From positions 7,626,001-7,690,000 of the forward strand of contig BJHW01000001.1 in the NCBI GenBank assembly GCA_005405945.1: a stretch of DNA of 64,000 nt, read 5' to 3'. The number at the start of each line of letters is the position of its first letter. Position 1 is the stretch's first letter. The notes under the pieces were generated by a model. It was given only the letters and a program-made list of their open reading frames with translations. It searched no databases and was not told where the DNA came from. Shown here piece by piece: positions 1 through 7,331 of this stretch. Source of the DNA: Streptomyces violaceusniger. GTDB taxonomy: Bacteria > Actinomycetota > Actinomycetes > Streptomycetales > Streptomycetaceae. The position numbers and the translations under genes are program-made.

Positions 1-50
1 GGGTGACGGGGCGGGGGCCCGCCCCCGCTCCCGCTCTCGGCCAACTCTGG

Positions 51-623
51 TCAGTCGTCGTCGCTGCCGTCGTCGTCGTGGTCGTCGGCCGGGGCCTGGG
101 TGACCTTGCCCGAGTGGGCGTCTACGTTCAGGTCACGCTCCTTGTGGTGCTTGACGGTCTCGACCTCCCACACCGGGGTTTGGTCACCGTCGAACTCCAC
201 GGAGGTCACGGTGGACGACGCGGCCTTCCGGGCCGCCTCGGTGGCCGAGACGTCGGCGTTCCGCAGGGCCTTGGCCTCGGCCGCATCCTCGGCGTCGGTG
301 TCCCTGTCGACGCGCTGGTCGATCACCTTGGCGTTGGCGTCCAGCGTGACCTCGTGCCACTCGCCGTCCTTGCCCAGGACATCCGCCTCCCAGCGGCCGT
401 GGTCGCGGTCGATGGAGTCCAGCGTGCCCGGGACGGCCTTCAGCGCGGCATGGGCGGCGTCGGACAAGGACGCGCGGGCGTCGGTCGCGACGGCCGCGTC
501 GGTCGTCTGGAAGGCGGTGGACGAGGGCCGTGCGCTGTCCGTCCCGTCGCTCGCCACGGCGAAGGCCGTCCCGCCGCCGACCAGGGCGGCCGCGGCGACA
601 GATGCGATGATGACGCGCTTCAT
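51..623 (-). CDS. Secreted PepSY-domain protein
   Basis: About 190 residues. The N-terminus has a Lys-Arg start, a hydrophobic stretch and an Ala-rich cleavage region, as in a Sec signal peptide. Two PepSY-like repeats follow (roughly residues 50-115 and 120-180, each a helix then a strand ending in a V-x-W/D type turn), and the C-terminus is an Asp/His-rich tail. PepSY proteins are thought to modulate extracytoplasmic peptidases or sense envelope state; the ligand is unknown. I chose the ATG at 623 because a GGGGAGG ribosome site lies just upstream, although an upstream in-frame ATG exists at 686. The gene is transcribed away from the OmpR-type regulator at 736, so it is probably a target of that two-component system. 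The acidic, His-containing tail could bind divalent metal; that is inference. Confidence 0.8.
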   Translation of the reverse strand: MKRVIIASVAAAALVGGGTAFAVASDGTDSARPSSTAFQTTDAAVATDARASLSDAAHAALKAVPGTLDSIDRDHGRWEADVLGKDGEWHEVTLDANAKVIDQRVDRDTDAEDAAEAKALRNADVSATEAARKAASSTVTSVEFDGDQTPVWEVETVKHHKERDLNVDAHSGKVTQAPADDHDDDGSDDD

Positions 624-675
624 GTGGGTTCCTCCCCATTCGTGTTCGGACGGGAACCACCATGGCCGATCGATG

Positions 676-712
676 CTGAAGGCCACCTGAAGTCACCTGA
701 AGGGATCTTCAG
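676..712. promoter_or_regulatory. Candidate OmpR-family operator in divergent promoter
   Basis: The hexamer CTGAAG occurs three times, starting at 676, 687 and 697 (10-11 bp, about one helix turn apart), and its reverse complement CTTCAG lies at 707-712. Helical-turn direct repeats are the usual binding pattern of OmpR/PhoB-type regulators. The site lies between the divergent PepSY gene and the response regulator gene, so autoregulation with control of the PepSY gene is the simplest reading. Confidence 0.5.
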
Positions 713-735
713 CTTCGCTTTGGGACCCTGTCCGC

Positions 736-1392
736 ATGCGTTTGCTGATCGTGGAGGACGAGCGGCGGCTGGCCCTGTCGCTGGCCAAGGGGTTGCGGGC
801 GGAGGGGTTCGCCGTCGATGTGGTGCACGACGGCCGGGAGGGGCTGCACCGTGCGCGGGAGGGCACGTACGACCTCGTCGTCCTCGACATCATGCTGCCG
901 GGGATGAACGGCTACCACGTGTGCGGGGCGCTCCGGGCGGCCGGGAACGAGGTGCCGATCCTGATGCTCACCGCCAAGGACGGTGAGTACGACGAGGCGG
1001 AGGGGCTCGACACCGGGGCCGACGATTATCTGACCAAGCCGTTCTCGTATGTGGTGCTGGTGGCGCGGGTACGGGCGCTGCTGCGGCGGCGCGGCCCCGG
1101 GGCGTCGCCCGTGGTGCGGGTGGGGGCGCTGACGGTGGACCGGGGCGCCCGGCGGGTGGAGCGGGACGGCCGGGAGGTGCCGCTGACCGCCAAGGAGTTC
1201 TCCGTGCTGGAGCAGTTGGCGACGAGGGCGGGGGACGTCGTCTCCAAGCCGGACATTCTGGAGCACGTCTGGGACTTCGCCTACGACGGCGACCCCAACA
1301 TCGTCGAGGTGTACATCAGCGCGCTGCGCCGCAAGTTGGGCGCCGGGCTCATCGAGACCGTACGGGGAGCGGGGTACCGGCTCCGTGGGTAA
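736..1392 (+). CDS. OmpR-family response regulator
   Basis: A 218-residue DNA-binding response regulator. The receiver domain is residues 1-115: acidic pair E7-D8, phospho-acceptor D51 in a V-V-L-D-I-M-L-P context, and the conserved Lys in L-T-K-P-F. A winged-helix Trans_reg_C domain follows (about 125-215), ending with the typical E-V-Y-I-S-x-L-R-R-K-L and R-G-x-G-Y-R-L motifs. The downstream kinase gene overlaps it by 8 nt, so the two are translationally coupled. It probably controls the divergent PepSY gene. The family is certain; the input signal is unknown. Confidence 0.93.
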   Translation: MRLLIVEDERRLALSLAKGLRAEGFAVDVVHDGREGLHRAREGTYDLVVLDIMLPGMNGYHVCGALRAAGNEVPILMLTAKDGEYDEAEGLDTGADDYLTKPFSYVVLVARVRALLRRRGPGASPVVRVGALTVDRGARRVERDGREVPLTAKEFSVLEQLATRAGDVVSKPDILEHVWDFAYDGDPNIVEVYISALRRKLGAGLIETVRGAGYRLRG

Positions 1393-2785
1393 GGTCTTCG
1401 GCTCCGTACGGGCGCGGGCGGCGCTGGGTGCGACCGTGGTGGTCGCGGTGGCGCTGGTGGCCGCGGGGATCGCGGTGCTGGCGGTGCTGCGGAGCAATCT
1501 GGCGGACCGGGCCGAGGTCGACGCCGGGGCCACCGCCCGGGCGGTCGCCTCGAAGGTCGCCGGTGGGGTGGCGTACCGGGAGCTGGATCTCGGGGACGAC
1601 ACCCCGGTGCAGATCGTGGACGAGGACCACCGGGTCCGGGCGGTCAGTGACGACCTCCAGGCCGTCACGGGCACCGGCAGCTCCTCGGTGCGGCCGGTCC
1701 CGGCGCCGCCCGGTGAGGACGACGACGATGACGACGGCGGCGGCGGCGAGGGAGAGGTCTCCTCGACCCCCGAGTACGGCTCGGGCACGGCCCGGGTCGA
1801 CGGCACGACCGCGGAGTACCGCTGGGCGGCCATCGAGGTCACCGACGCCCGGGGCGAGGACGTCACCGTCTACGCGGGCGCCCCGCTGGCCACCGAGCGC
1901 GGCGCGGTCGCCACGGTGCGGAACGCGATGCTGCTCGGGCTACCGCTGCTGCTGCTGGTCGTGGCCGCCGTGACCTGGCTGGTGACCCGGCGCGCGCTGC
2001 GGCCCGTGGAGGGCATCCGGCGGGAGATGGCCGCCATCACGGCGAGTACGGACCTGTCCCGGCGGGTGCCGGTGCCGGGGTCGTACGACGAGGTGGCGCG
2101 GCTGGCCCGGACCACCAACGAGACGCTCACGGCGCTGGAGGCGTCCGTGGAGCGGCAGCGGGCCTTCGTGGCCGACGCCTCCCATGAGCTGCGCTCCCCG
2201 GTGGCCTCGCTCCGCACCCAGCTGGAGGTGGGCGCCGCCCATCCGGAGCTGCTGGACCTGGACGGCGCGGTGGAGGACGTGGTGCGGCTCCAGCGGCTCG
2301 CGGCCGATCTGCTGCTGCTGGCCCGGCTGGACGCGGGGGAGCGGCCCACGGGTGGGGCGCCGGTGGCGCTGGACGCCCTGGTGCGCGAGGAGCTGGCCCA
2401 GCGGCTGGGGGACCGGGTGCCGGTGCGGGACGAGACGGCGCCGGTCGCGGTGCCGGGCTCGCGCGGGCAGCTGGCCCAGGTCCTGGGCAATCTGGTCGAC
2501 AACGCGCAGCGGCACGCCCGGAGCGGGGTGCGGGTGGCGGTGCGCGACGAGGGCCGGTGGGCCGTGCTGGAGGTCGCGGACGACGGCGCGGGCGTGCCCG
2601 AGGCCGAGCGGGAGCGGATCTTCGAGCGGTTCGTACGGCTCGACGACGCCCGCAGCCGCGACGATGGCGGGGCCGGGCTCGGCCTCGCCATCGCGCGGGA
2701 CGTGGCGGTGCGCCACGGCGGCACGCTCGCCGTCCGGGCGGCACCCGAGGGCGGCGCCCTGTTCGAGCTGCGGCTGCCGACGTAG
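1385..2785 (+). CDS. Membrane sensor histidine kinase
   Basis: A 466-residue kinase starting at a GTG that overlaps the regulator gene by 8 nt. One membrane helix lies at about residues 12-32. An extracytoplasmic sensor region follows, containing an acidic run (about 114-124) and a Gly-rich stretch. A second helix lies at about 180-200, then HAMP. The H-box D-A-S-H-E-L-R-S-P is near residue 262, the N-box N-L-V-D-N-A-Q-R-H near 370, and G boxes D-D-G-A-G and G-G-A-G-L-G-L-A precede the C-terminus. The acidic stretch in the sensor loop, and the acidic tail of the divergent PepSY protein, would fit metal or cationic-stress sensing, but nothing in the sequence proves it. Confidence 0.93.
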   Translation: MGKVFGSVRARAALGATVVVAVALVAAGIAVLAVLRSNLADRAEVDAGATARAVASKVAGGVAYRELDLGDDTPVQIVDEDHRVRAVSDDLQAVTGTGSSSVRPVPAPPGEDDDDDDGGGGEGEVSSTPEYGSGTARVDGTTAEYRWAAIEVTDARGEDVTVYAGAPLATERGAVATVRNAMLLGLPLLLLVVAAVTWLVTRRALRPVEGIRREMAAITASTDLSRRVPVPGSYDEVARLARTTNETLTALEASVERQRAFVADASHELRSPVASLRTQLEVGAAHPELLDLDGAVEDVVRLQRLAADLLLLARLDAGERPTGGAPVALDALVREELAQRLGDRVPVRDETAPVAVPGSRGQLAQVLGNLVDNAQRHARSGVRVAVRDEGRWAVLEVADDGAGVPEAERERIFERFVRLDDARSRDDGGAGLGLAIARDVAVRHGGTLAVRAAPEGGALFELRLPT

Positions 2786-2800
2786 GCCGATCCGGCCTAC
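2782..2800 (+). terminator. Hairpin at kinase stop codon
   Basis: A perfect inverted repeat GTAGGCCG-atc-CGGCCTAC begins in the last codon of the kinase gene and includes its TAG stop. It has no T tract, which is usual for high-GC intrinsic terminators. Confidence 0.55.
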
Positions 2801-2903
2801 GGGGCCCGCCCCTGGACCCGGGGTCCGGGGCGGAGCCCCAGTTGAGGGAAGGGGCGGGGCAGCATCGATATACGGCTCCGCCGCGTGGTCCGCCGCAGGC
2901 GTC
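2801..2903. repeat. Dispersed GC-rich intergenic element, copy 1
   Basis: This stretch contains GGGGCGGAGCCCC-type hairpins, a GGGAAGGGGCGGGG block, then the core GCATCGATATACGGCTCC followed by GCCGCGTGGTCCGCCGC. Nearly the same order of blocks appears at 9735-9840 (inverted), 51893-52052 (twice) and 53186-53766. All copies are intergenic. Confidence 0.75.
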
Positions 2904-2908
2904 AGTCC

Positions 2909-3385
2909 TCAGACCCGGCCCCGCTGGGTGCGCAGATGCTCCGCGACGGGCACCAGCGACCCGTGCAGCGCCTTGAGGTCCTCCGGCGCGAGCAGATCGA
3001 TGAAGTGCCTGCGCACGGACGCCACATGGTGGGGGGCGACCTTGCGCATGGTGTCCCAGCCTTGCTCGGTCAGCACGGCGTACAGCCCCCGCCGGTCCGA
3101 TTCGCAGTTCTCGCGGCGGACCAGGCCGGCGTTCTCCATCCGGGTGATCTGGTGGGACAGCCGGCTCTTGGACTGCAGGGTCGCGGACGCGAGATCGCTC
3201 ATCCGCATCCGGTGGTCCTCCGACTCCGAGAGGTTGACCAGGATCTCGTAGTCGTTCATGGTCAGGCCGAACGGCTGGAGGTCCTTCTCGAGCTGGTAGG
3301 TCAGCAGCCGGCTGACGTCCAGGTGGGTGCGCCAGGCGCGCTGTTCCTCGTCGCTGAGCCAGCGCGTGCCGTTCTCGGTCTCCAT
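2909..3385 (-). CDS. MarR-family transcriptional regulator
   Basis: 158 residues from the ATG at 3385. The winged helix-turn-helix occupies about residues 45-110, with the pattern M-R-M-S-D-L-A-x-x-T-L-Q-S-K-S-R-L-S-H-Q-I-T-R-M-E and the wing residues E-S-D-R-R-G. Flanking helices would form the dimer interface. An upstream in-frame start at 3448 would overlap the operator-like palindrome at 3394-3407, so the shorter form is preferred; no clear ribosome site is visible and the mRNA could be leaderless. The ligand and targets are unknown. The AIM24 genes next door run in the same direction and end upstream of it. Confidence 0.85.
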   Translation of the reverse strand: METENGTRWLSDEEQRAWRTHLDVSRLLTYQLEKDLQPFGLTMNDYEILVNLSESEDHRMRMSDLASATLQSKSRLSHQITRMENAGLVRRENCESDRRGLYAVLTEQGWDTMRKVAPHHVASVRRHFIDLLAPEDLKALHGSLVPVAEHLRTQRGRV

Positions 3386-3393
3386 GGAATGTA

Positions 3394-3407
3394 TTCTACC
3401 TATAGAA
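3394..3407. promoter_or_regulatory. Candidate MarR operator
   Basis: Inverted repeat TTCTA-ccta-TAGAA immediately upstream of the MarR start codon, in the only A/T-rich stretch of the neighbourhood. The position suggests autorepression. Confidence 0.45.
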
Positions 3408-3479
3408 GTTGAATTCCGAACCAATGGATGTATCGGGCTAGAGGTCACGTGTTCGACGTTACACTCCGCACCTTCATGC

Positions 3480-4160
3480 TCACGAACCGGTACCCCCCGT
3501 CTCGCCGACCGATATCTCGTCGACGACCTCCTCCGTGGACTGGAGCAGTACGGTCCCCGCGCCCACGAACTCGAATTGGTGCTCCTCGCCCGAGGCGCCC
3601 CCGATGCCCGTGCGCGACCTGACGGCCCCGAGGAAGCCGCGCAGATATTCGTGGTCGTAGTGGTGGCACGGCGTCGGGCAGTCCGCCCAGCCCACCAGCG
3701 CCTGCGGGTCCACCCGGATCGGCGGCTCCATGAAGACCACGGGCCCGTTGGAGGCGGCCACGAACTTCCCCGTGCCGATGAGGGTGAGGAAGCCCGGGAC
3801 GATGGACTGCTTCAGGGACAGCGAGGGCTGGAAGGCGAGCAGATTGCCGGACCGGATGGAGAGGTTGCCGTCGTCCAGGTCGTAGGAGTTGACGTCGAAG
3901 GCGCGGTCCGCGAGCACCATCTTGCCGTGGCCCTCGGCCACCACCCAGTCCGCCGCGTGCAGCGGGGAGTGGAAGCTGTGCGCGATGAGGTGGTCGAGGT
4001 GGCCGAGCCCGACGCCCTGGAAGTCGATCTGCCCGTAGTAGGCGACCATCTTCCCCTTCTGCAGGAACCACTGCCCGTTCAGGTCCACGCTGAAGGCGTA
4101 CGGATTGATGTTGTCGTCGACGGGCAGCGTCCAGGCGTCGTGGATGACGGGGCCGTTCAC
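3480..4160 (-). CDS. AIM24-family protein (third of three)
   Basis: 226 residues with the AIM24 (TIGR00266/PF01987-like) all-beta fold pattern: repeated Gly-rich beta segments, a F-L-Q-K-G-K-M-V turn near residue 32, and a V-D-P-Q-A-L-V-x-W segment in the C-terminal half. Family members form trimeric beta-prisms of unknown biochemical role. The start codon overlaps the stop of the preceding paralog by 4 nt (ATGA at 4157-4160), so the three AIM24 genes are one translational unit. This copy is the most divergent: it has a C-P-T-P-C-H-H-Y-D-H metal-ligand-like cluster (about residues 160-170) that the other two lack. Confidence 0.85.
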   Translation of the reverse strand: MNGPVIHDAWTLPVDDNINPYAFSVDLNGQWFLQKGKMVAYYGQIDFQGVGLGHLDHLIAHSFHSPLHAADWVVAEGHGKMVLADRAFDVNSYDLDDGNLSIRSGNLLAFQPSLSLKQSIVPGFLTLIGTGKFVAASNGPVVFMEPPIRVDPQALVGWADCPTPCHHYDHEYLRGFLGAVRSRTGIGGASGEEHQFEFVGAGTVLLQSTEEVVDEISVGETGGTGS

Positions 4161-4810
4161 AGCTTCTCCTCCGATGCCTGGACGTAGACCATGCCGGTGC
4201 CGGACAGCTCCAGTTGGAACGCCTCCCCCGAGCCGCGGCCCACCATTTCGCGCCAGCCGATCGCCGTCGAGAGCTTATTGCGAACATCACCCCGGTGGGC
4301 GACATAGGCTTGCGGATCGACATGCACCGGACGTCCGGGGCCGATCGGCAGTTCCAGCACCCCGCCGTGCGCCATGACCGCCGCGGAGCCGTGCCCCTCC
4401 AGGGTGGTGGTGAACAGCCCCTGGCCGGTGACCTGGCCGCGCACCATGCCCATCACCCCGCCCTGGGAGCCCAGGAACATCGTGCCCTGGCGCAGCGAGC
4501 CGTCGAAGGCCAGCAGCCGGTCCGACTCCACGTAGAGGGTGTCGCCGACCAGGTCGATCACATGGACGTGGTGGCCGCCGTGCCCGAACATCACCGTGCC
4601 CTGGCCCTCGACGGTCATCAGCGGGGTGGCCTCGCCCGCGACCCGGCGCCCGATCATCCCCCGCACCCCGCCCTGGCCGCCGGTGATGCTGGGGGTGAAC
4701 CGCACGTCCCCGCGGTACGCGAGCATCGCGCCACGCTGGCTGAACAGGGTCTGCCCGGGCATCACCTGGGCCTCGACCATCCGGGAGGTGAGGACGTTGA
4801 ACGGCATCAC
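4157..4810 (-). CDS. AIM24-family protein (second of three)
   Basis: 217 residues, AIM24 fold. Typical elements are S-Q-R-G-A-M-L-A-Y-R-G-D-V near residue 28, a Gly-rich R-G-M-I-G-R-R segment and V-D-P-Q-A-Y-V-A-H near 170. It has 4-nt ATGA overlaps with both neighbouring paralogs. Like the others it has no signal peptide or membrane segment, so it is predicted cytoplasmic. The function of the family is unknown; tandem AIM24 genes are common in actinomycetes, which suggests a hetero-oligomer. Confidence 0.87.
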   Translation of the reverse strand: MMPFNVLTSRMVEAQVMPGQTLFSQRGAMLAYRGDVRFTPSITGGQGGVRGMIGRRVAGEATPLMTVEGQGTVMFGHGGHHVHVIDLVGDTLYVESDRLLAFDGSLRQGTMFLGSQGGVMGMVRGQVTGQGLFTTTLEGHGSAAVMAHGGVLELPIGPGRPVHVDPQAYVAHRGDVRNKLSTAIGWREMVGRGSGEAFQLELSGTGMVYVQASEEKL

Positions 4811-5445
4811 ACCTCACCTCCGATCGTGTTCCGCTCACTCGGCTGCACGTAGACCAGCCCATCGCCCTCGAAGCGGATCTGGAAGGACTCCCCGCCGCTC
4901 TCGCCTATCAGCGCGCGGAAGTTCACCCCCGCCTGGAAGTGCTGCTTGAGGCCGCCGGTGTGGGCGATGTACGCGCCCGGGTCGACCTGGAGCGGCGTCT
5001 GCGGGGTGACGCGCAGCACGACCGCCGTGCCGGCGGAGACGAGCGCGGCCTGGCCGGTGCCCTCGACGGTCGTGGTGAACAGGCCGTTGCCCTGCGAGGA
5101 GCCGCGCAGCCCGGTGAAGGAGGTGCCGGTGCGCAGCGCGGAGTCCGTGCACAGCAGATTGCTGGACTCCACATAGAGCTTCTCGCCGTTCAGCGACACC
5201 AGGTTGATCTCGCTCGCCCGGTCGGCGAAGTAGCACGTGCCGTGCCCCTTCACCTCCATGACCGCCATCTGCTCGCCGGTGAGCCGCCGGGTCACCATCC
5301 CGCGCAGCCCCTCGCCGCCACCCGTCCTCTTCTTGAAGGTCATCTCCCCCTCGTAGGCGACCATCGCGCCGTTCTTGGCCTTCACGGAGTCGCCGGTCAG
5401 GTCGACCGCGAGCACCCTGCTTCCCTGGAGCCGAAACTGAGCCAC
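4807..5445 (-). CDS. AIM24-family protein (first of three)
   Basis: 212 residues from a GTG at 5445; homology to the paralogs begins exactly there (A-Q-F-R-L-Q-G-S-R-V). The longer reading back to 5766 would run through the divergent DUF3817 gene and is rejected. The AIM24 signature segments N-G-A-M-V-A-Y-E-G-E and V-D-P-G-A-Y-I-A-H are present. No good ribosome site is visible, so a leaderless transcript is possible. It is the first gene of the three-gene AIM24 operon running leftward. Confidence 0.86.
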   Translation of the reverse strand: MAQFRLQGSRVLAVDLTGDSVKAKNGAMVAYEGEMTFKKRTGGGEGLRGMVTRRLTGEQMAVMEVKGHGTCYFADRASEINLVSLNGEKLYVESSNLLCTDSALRTGTSFTGLRGSSQGNGLFTTTVEGTGQAALVSAGTAVVLRVTPQTPLQVDPGAYIAHTGGLKQHFQAGVNFRALIGESGGESFQIRFEGDGLVYVQPSERNTIGGEV

Positions 5446-5552
5446 GGAGCCGACGGTAGCGGTCCGGCGACGTCGGCGAACAGGGAGCGCCGGGGGCATG
5501 GGGTGCCCCCCGGACGGTGATCGCCCGCGCGGCTGCGACAATGGGCGAAAGC

Positions 5553-5570
5553 TTGTGCATTGCTTCACAA
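5553..5570. promoter_or_regulatory. Rex-like operator (ROP candidate)
   Basis: TTGTG-N8-CACAA, 18 bp, with right half TTCACAA identical to the usual Rex half-site and left half TTGTGCA one base off. The surrounding palindrome extends to AGCTTGTG/CACAAGCT (5550-5573). It lies 40 bp upstream of the DUF3817 start and 105 bp upstream of the AIM24 start. Rex is the NADH/NAD+ sensor of streptomycetes. The match is by eye only. Confidence 0.45.
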
Positions 5571-5608
5571 GCTGGTCCGTGTCTCTCTCTTCACACGAAG
5601 GTGCTCTC

Positions 5609-5953
5609 GTGGACTTCAAGACCGCCACCGCGCTGCGCCGGCTCCGCCTGGTCTCCGCGCCCGAGGCCGTGTCGTTCCTGCTGCTGCTCATCTGCTCGGT
5701 GCTCAAGCGCACCACGGACTTCAACGCGGTGCCGGTGATGGGCATGGTGCACGGCGTGCTCTTCATCCTCTACGTGGTCTTCTGGGCGGACGCCTGGAAC
5801 CGCGCCAAGTGGAGGTGGCAGACCGCGGCCCTGTACTTCGTCCTCTCCGTCCTGCCCACCGGCGGCTTCTTCGCCGAGCGCAAGCTCAAGCGGGAGGCCG
5901 AGGCCGGGGTGATCGCGGCCCGCGCCCGTAAGGAGGGCGTGGTCAACGCATGA
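5609..5953 (+). CDS. DUF3817 integral membrane protein
   Basis: 114 residues from the GTG at 5609, preceded by a GAAGG ribosome site. Three hydrophobic helices are visible (about residues 15-33, 42-62 and 70-90), with the family pattern M-V-H-G-V-L-F-I-L-Y-V-V-F and the ending F-F-A-E-R-K-L-K-R-E. The biochemical role of DUF3817 is unknown. The stop overlaps the start of the thiamine-binding gene (ATGA, 5950-5953), so the two are co-translated. A second DUF3817 gene lies at 9316. The Rex-like site upstream suggests redox control. Confidence 0.88.
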   Translation: MDFKTATALRRLRLVSAPEAVSFLLLLICSVLKRTTDFNAVPVMGMVHGVLFILYVVFWADAWNRAKWRWQTAALYFVLSVLPTGGFFAERKLKREAEAGVIAARARKEGVVNA

Positions 5954-6243
5954 TCGTCGCCTTTTCGGTCACTCCGCTGGGCGTCGGCGAGGACGTGGGG
6001 GAGTACGTGGCCGACGCGGTGCGGGTGGTCCGCGAGTCGGGGCTGCCCAACCGTACGGACGCCATGTTCACCTCGATCGAGGGCGAGTGGGACGAGGTCA
6101 TGGACGTCGTCAAGCGCGCCGTCGCGGCGGTGGAGGCGCGGGCGCCCCGGGTCTCGGTGGTCCTCAAGGCCGATGTCCGCCCGGGCGTCACGGACGGTCT
6201 GACCTCCAAGGTCGAGACCGTCGAGCGGCACCTCTCCGACTGA
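5950..6243 (+). CDS. MTH1187-family thiamine-binding protein
   Basis: 97 residues matching the MTH1187/YkoF-like ferredoxin-fold family (PF01910): the start M-I-V-A-F-S-V-T-P-L-G, then V-G-E-Y-V-A-D-A-V-R-V-V-R-E-S-G, and the segment T-D-A-M-F-T-S-I-E-G-E-W-D-E-V. Members bind thiamine or a related cofactor as soluble homo-oligomers. It is coupled to the upstream membrane protein by a 4-nt overlap, so a thiamine-handling membrane unit is possible, but this is inference. Confidence 0.85.
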   Translation: MIVAFSVTPLGVGEDVGEYVADAVRVVRESGLPNRTDAMFTSIEGEWDEVMDVVKRAVAAVEARAPRVSVVLKADVRPGVTDGLTSKVETVERHLSD

Positions 6244-6265
6244 GCACCCCGGTGCGGGCGGGGCC

Positions 6266-7252
6266 TCAGCCCCCGCCCACCAGGGCCATGCCCAGCGGGG
6301 TCCGCTCGTACAGCACCTGATGGCCCTGGCGGCGCGAGCTGAGCAGCCCGGCGGCGCGCAGCACCGCCAGATGTGCCGAGACCGACGAGGGCGCCAGGCG
6401 GTGCCGGGCGGCCAGGGCCGTGGTGGACGCGGGCTCCTCCAGACCGGAGAGGATCGCCGCGCGGCTGGCCCCCAGGAGCCGTACGAGCGCGTCCGCCGTG
6501 ACCGCGTCCGGCTCCCGCCACAGCCCGCCGACCCCGCGCGCCGGATAGATCACCGTGGGCTGCCACGGCGGGACGAAGCCGCTGATCACATCCGGCCAGA
6601 CGAAGACGCTGGGCATCAGCAGCACCCCCCGGCCGTCGAGCTCCTGCGTCTGGGCGGGCACCACGGAGTTGCGGACGGTGAGCGTGGAGTCGGCCCAGCG
6701 CAGCGCCGGGTGCAGATCCGCGAACAGCCGCTCCAGGCCGCCCTCGGCCAGCTGCCGTGAGCGATGGGCGATATCGGCCTCCAGCAACGTCCGCAGCCGG
6801 GGCCAGTCCGGTGCCACCAGGGCCCGCCAGGCCCGTTCGGTCACCTCCGCCAGCCGCTGGACGGCCCGCGCCGGATCGTCCAGCATCGCCCGGCCCCGCG
6901 CGGAGTCGGCGGCCCCCGGGGTGCACTGCAGGGACAGGGCCAGCTCACGGCGGGCGGCGGCGGGGTCCGTGGCCCGCATCCGCGCCAGCTCGTCCTCGAA
7001 GGGCGCGTACGGCGCCTCCGGCGGCGGGCCCAGGAAGTCCGGGGTGTAGCCGCGCCCCGGCATCAGCAGCCACAGCTCCGACAGGTCGAGCCCGGCCAGC
7101 GCCTCCCGCACCCGCCGCAGCCACGGCAGGTGATAGCCGTGCCGCTCGGTCCGGCGCAGTGTGCGCACCGCCTCGTGCGTTTGGCACAGCGGCGAGATGG
7201 CGAACCGGCAGCGCAGCAGATCATCCGCACCGAACTGCATGTGCAGTGGCAT
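6266..7252 (-). CDS. ArsR-type winged-helix regulator (DUF5937-like)
   Basis: 328 residues. The long N-terminal part (1-240) matches the actinobacterial DUF5937-type domain, including the start M-Q-F-G-A-D-D-L-L-R-C-R-F-A-I-S-P-L. The C-terminal 80 residues are an ArsR helix-turn-helix with A-S-T-T-A-L-A-A-R-H-R-L-A-P-S-S-V-S-A-H-L and L-R-A-A-G-L-L-S-S-R-R-Q-G. It is divergent from the MFS exporter at 7332, so it probably represses that gene. No metal-binding cysteine motif of classical ArsR proteins is present, so the inducer is likely an organic molecule. Confidence 0.85.
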   Translation of the reverse strand: MPLHMQFGADDLLRCRFAISPLCQTHEAVRTLRRTERHGYHLPWLRRVREALAGLDLSELWLLMPGRGYTPDFLGPPPEAPYAPFEDELARMRATDPAAARRELALSLQCTPGAADSARGRAMLDDPARAVQRLAEVTERAWRALVAPDWPRLRTLLEADIAHRSRQLAEGGLERLFADLHPALRWADSTLTVRNSVVPAQTQELDGRGVLLMPSVFVWPDVISGFVPPWQPTVIYPARGVGGLWREPDAVTADALVRLLGASRAAILSGLEEPASTTALAARHRLAPSSVSAHLAVLRAAGLLSSRRQGHQVLYERTPLGMALVGGG

Positions 7253-7275
7253 GGCGGCACCCCCGGGCGCGAAGA

Positions 7276-7291
7276 TTCGGCTCAGTCCGAA
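7276..7291. promoter_or_regulatory. Candidate operator between regulator and exporter
   Basis: Short inverted repeat TTCGG-ctcagt-CCGAA centrally placed in the 79-bp gap between the divergent ArsR-type regulator and the MFS gene. The arms are only 5 bp, so the call is weak. Confidence 0.3.
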
Positions 7292-7331
7292 ACACTAGAG
7301 CCCGCCCCGCCCGTACGGGCACGCTTCCGGC

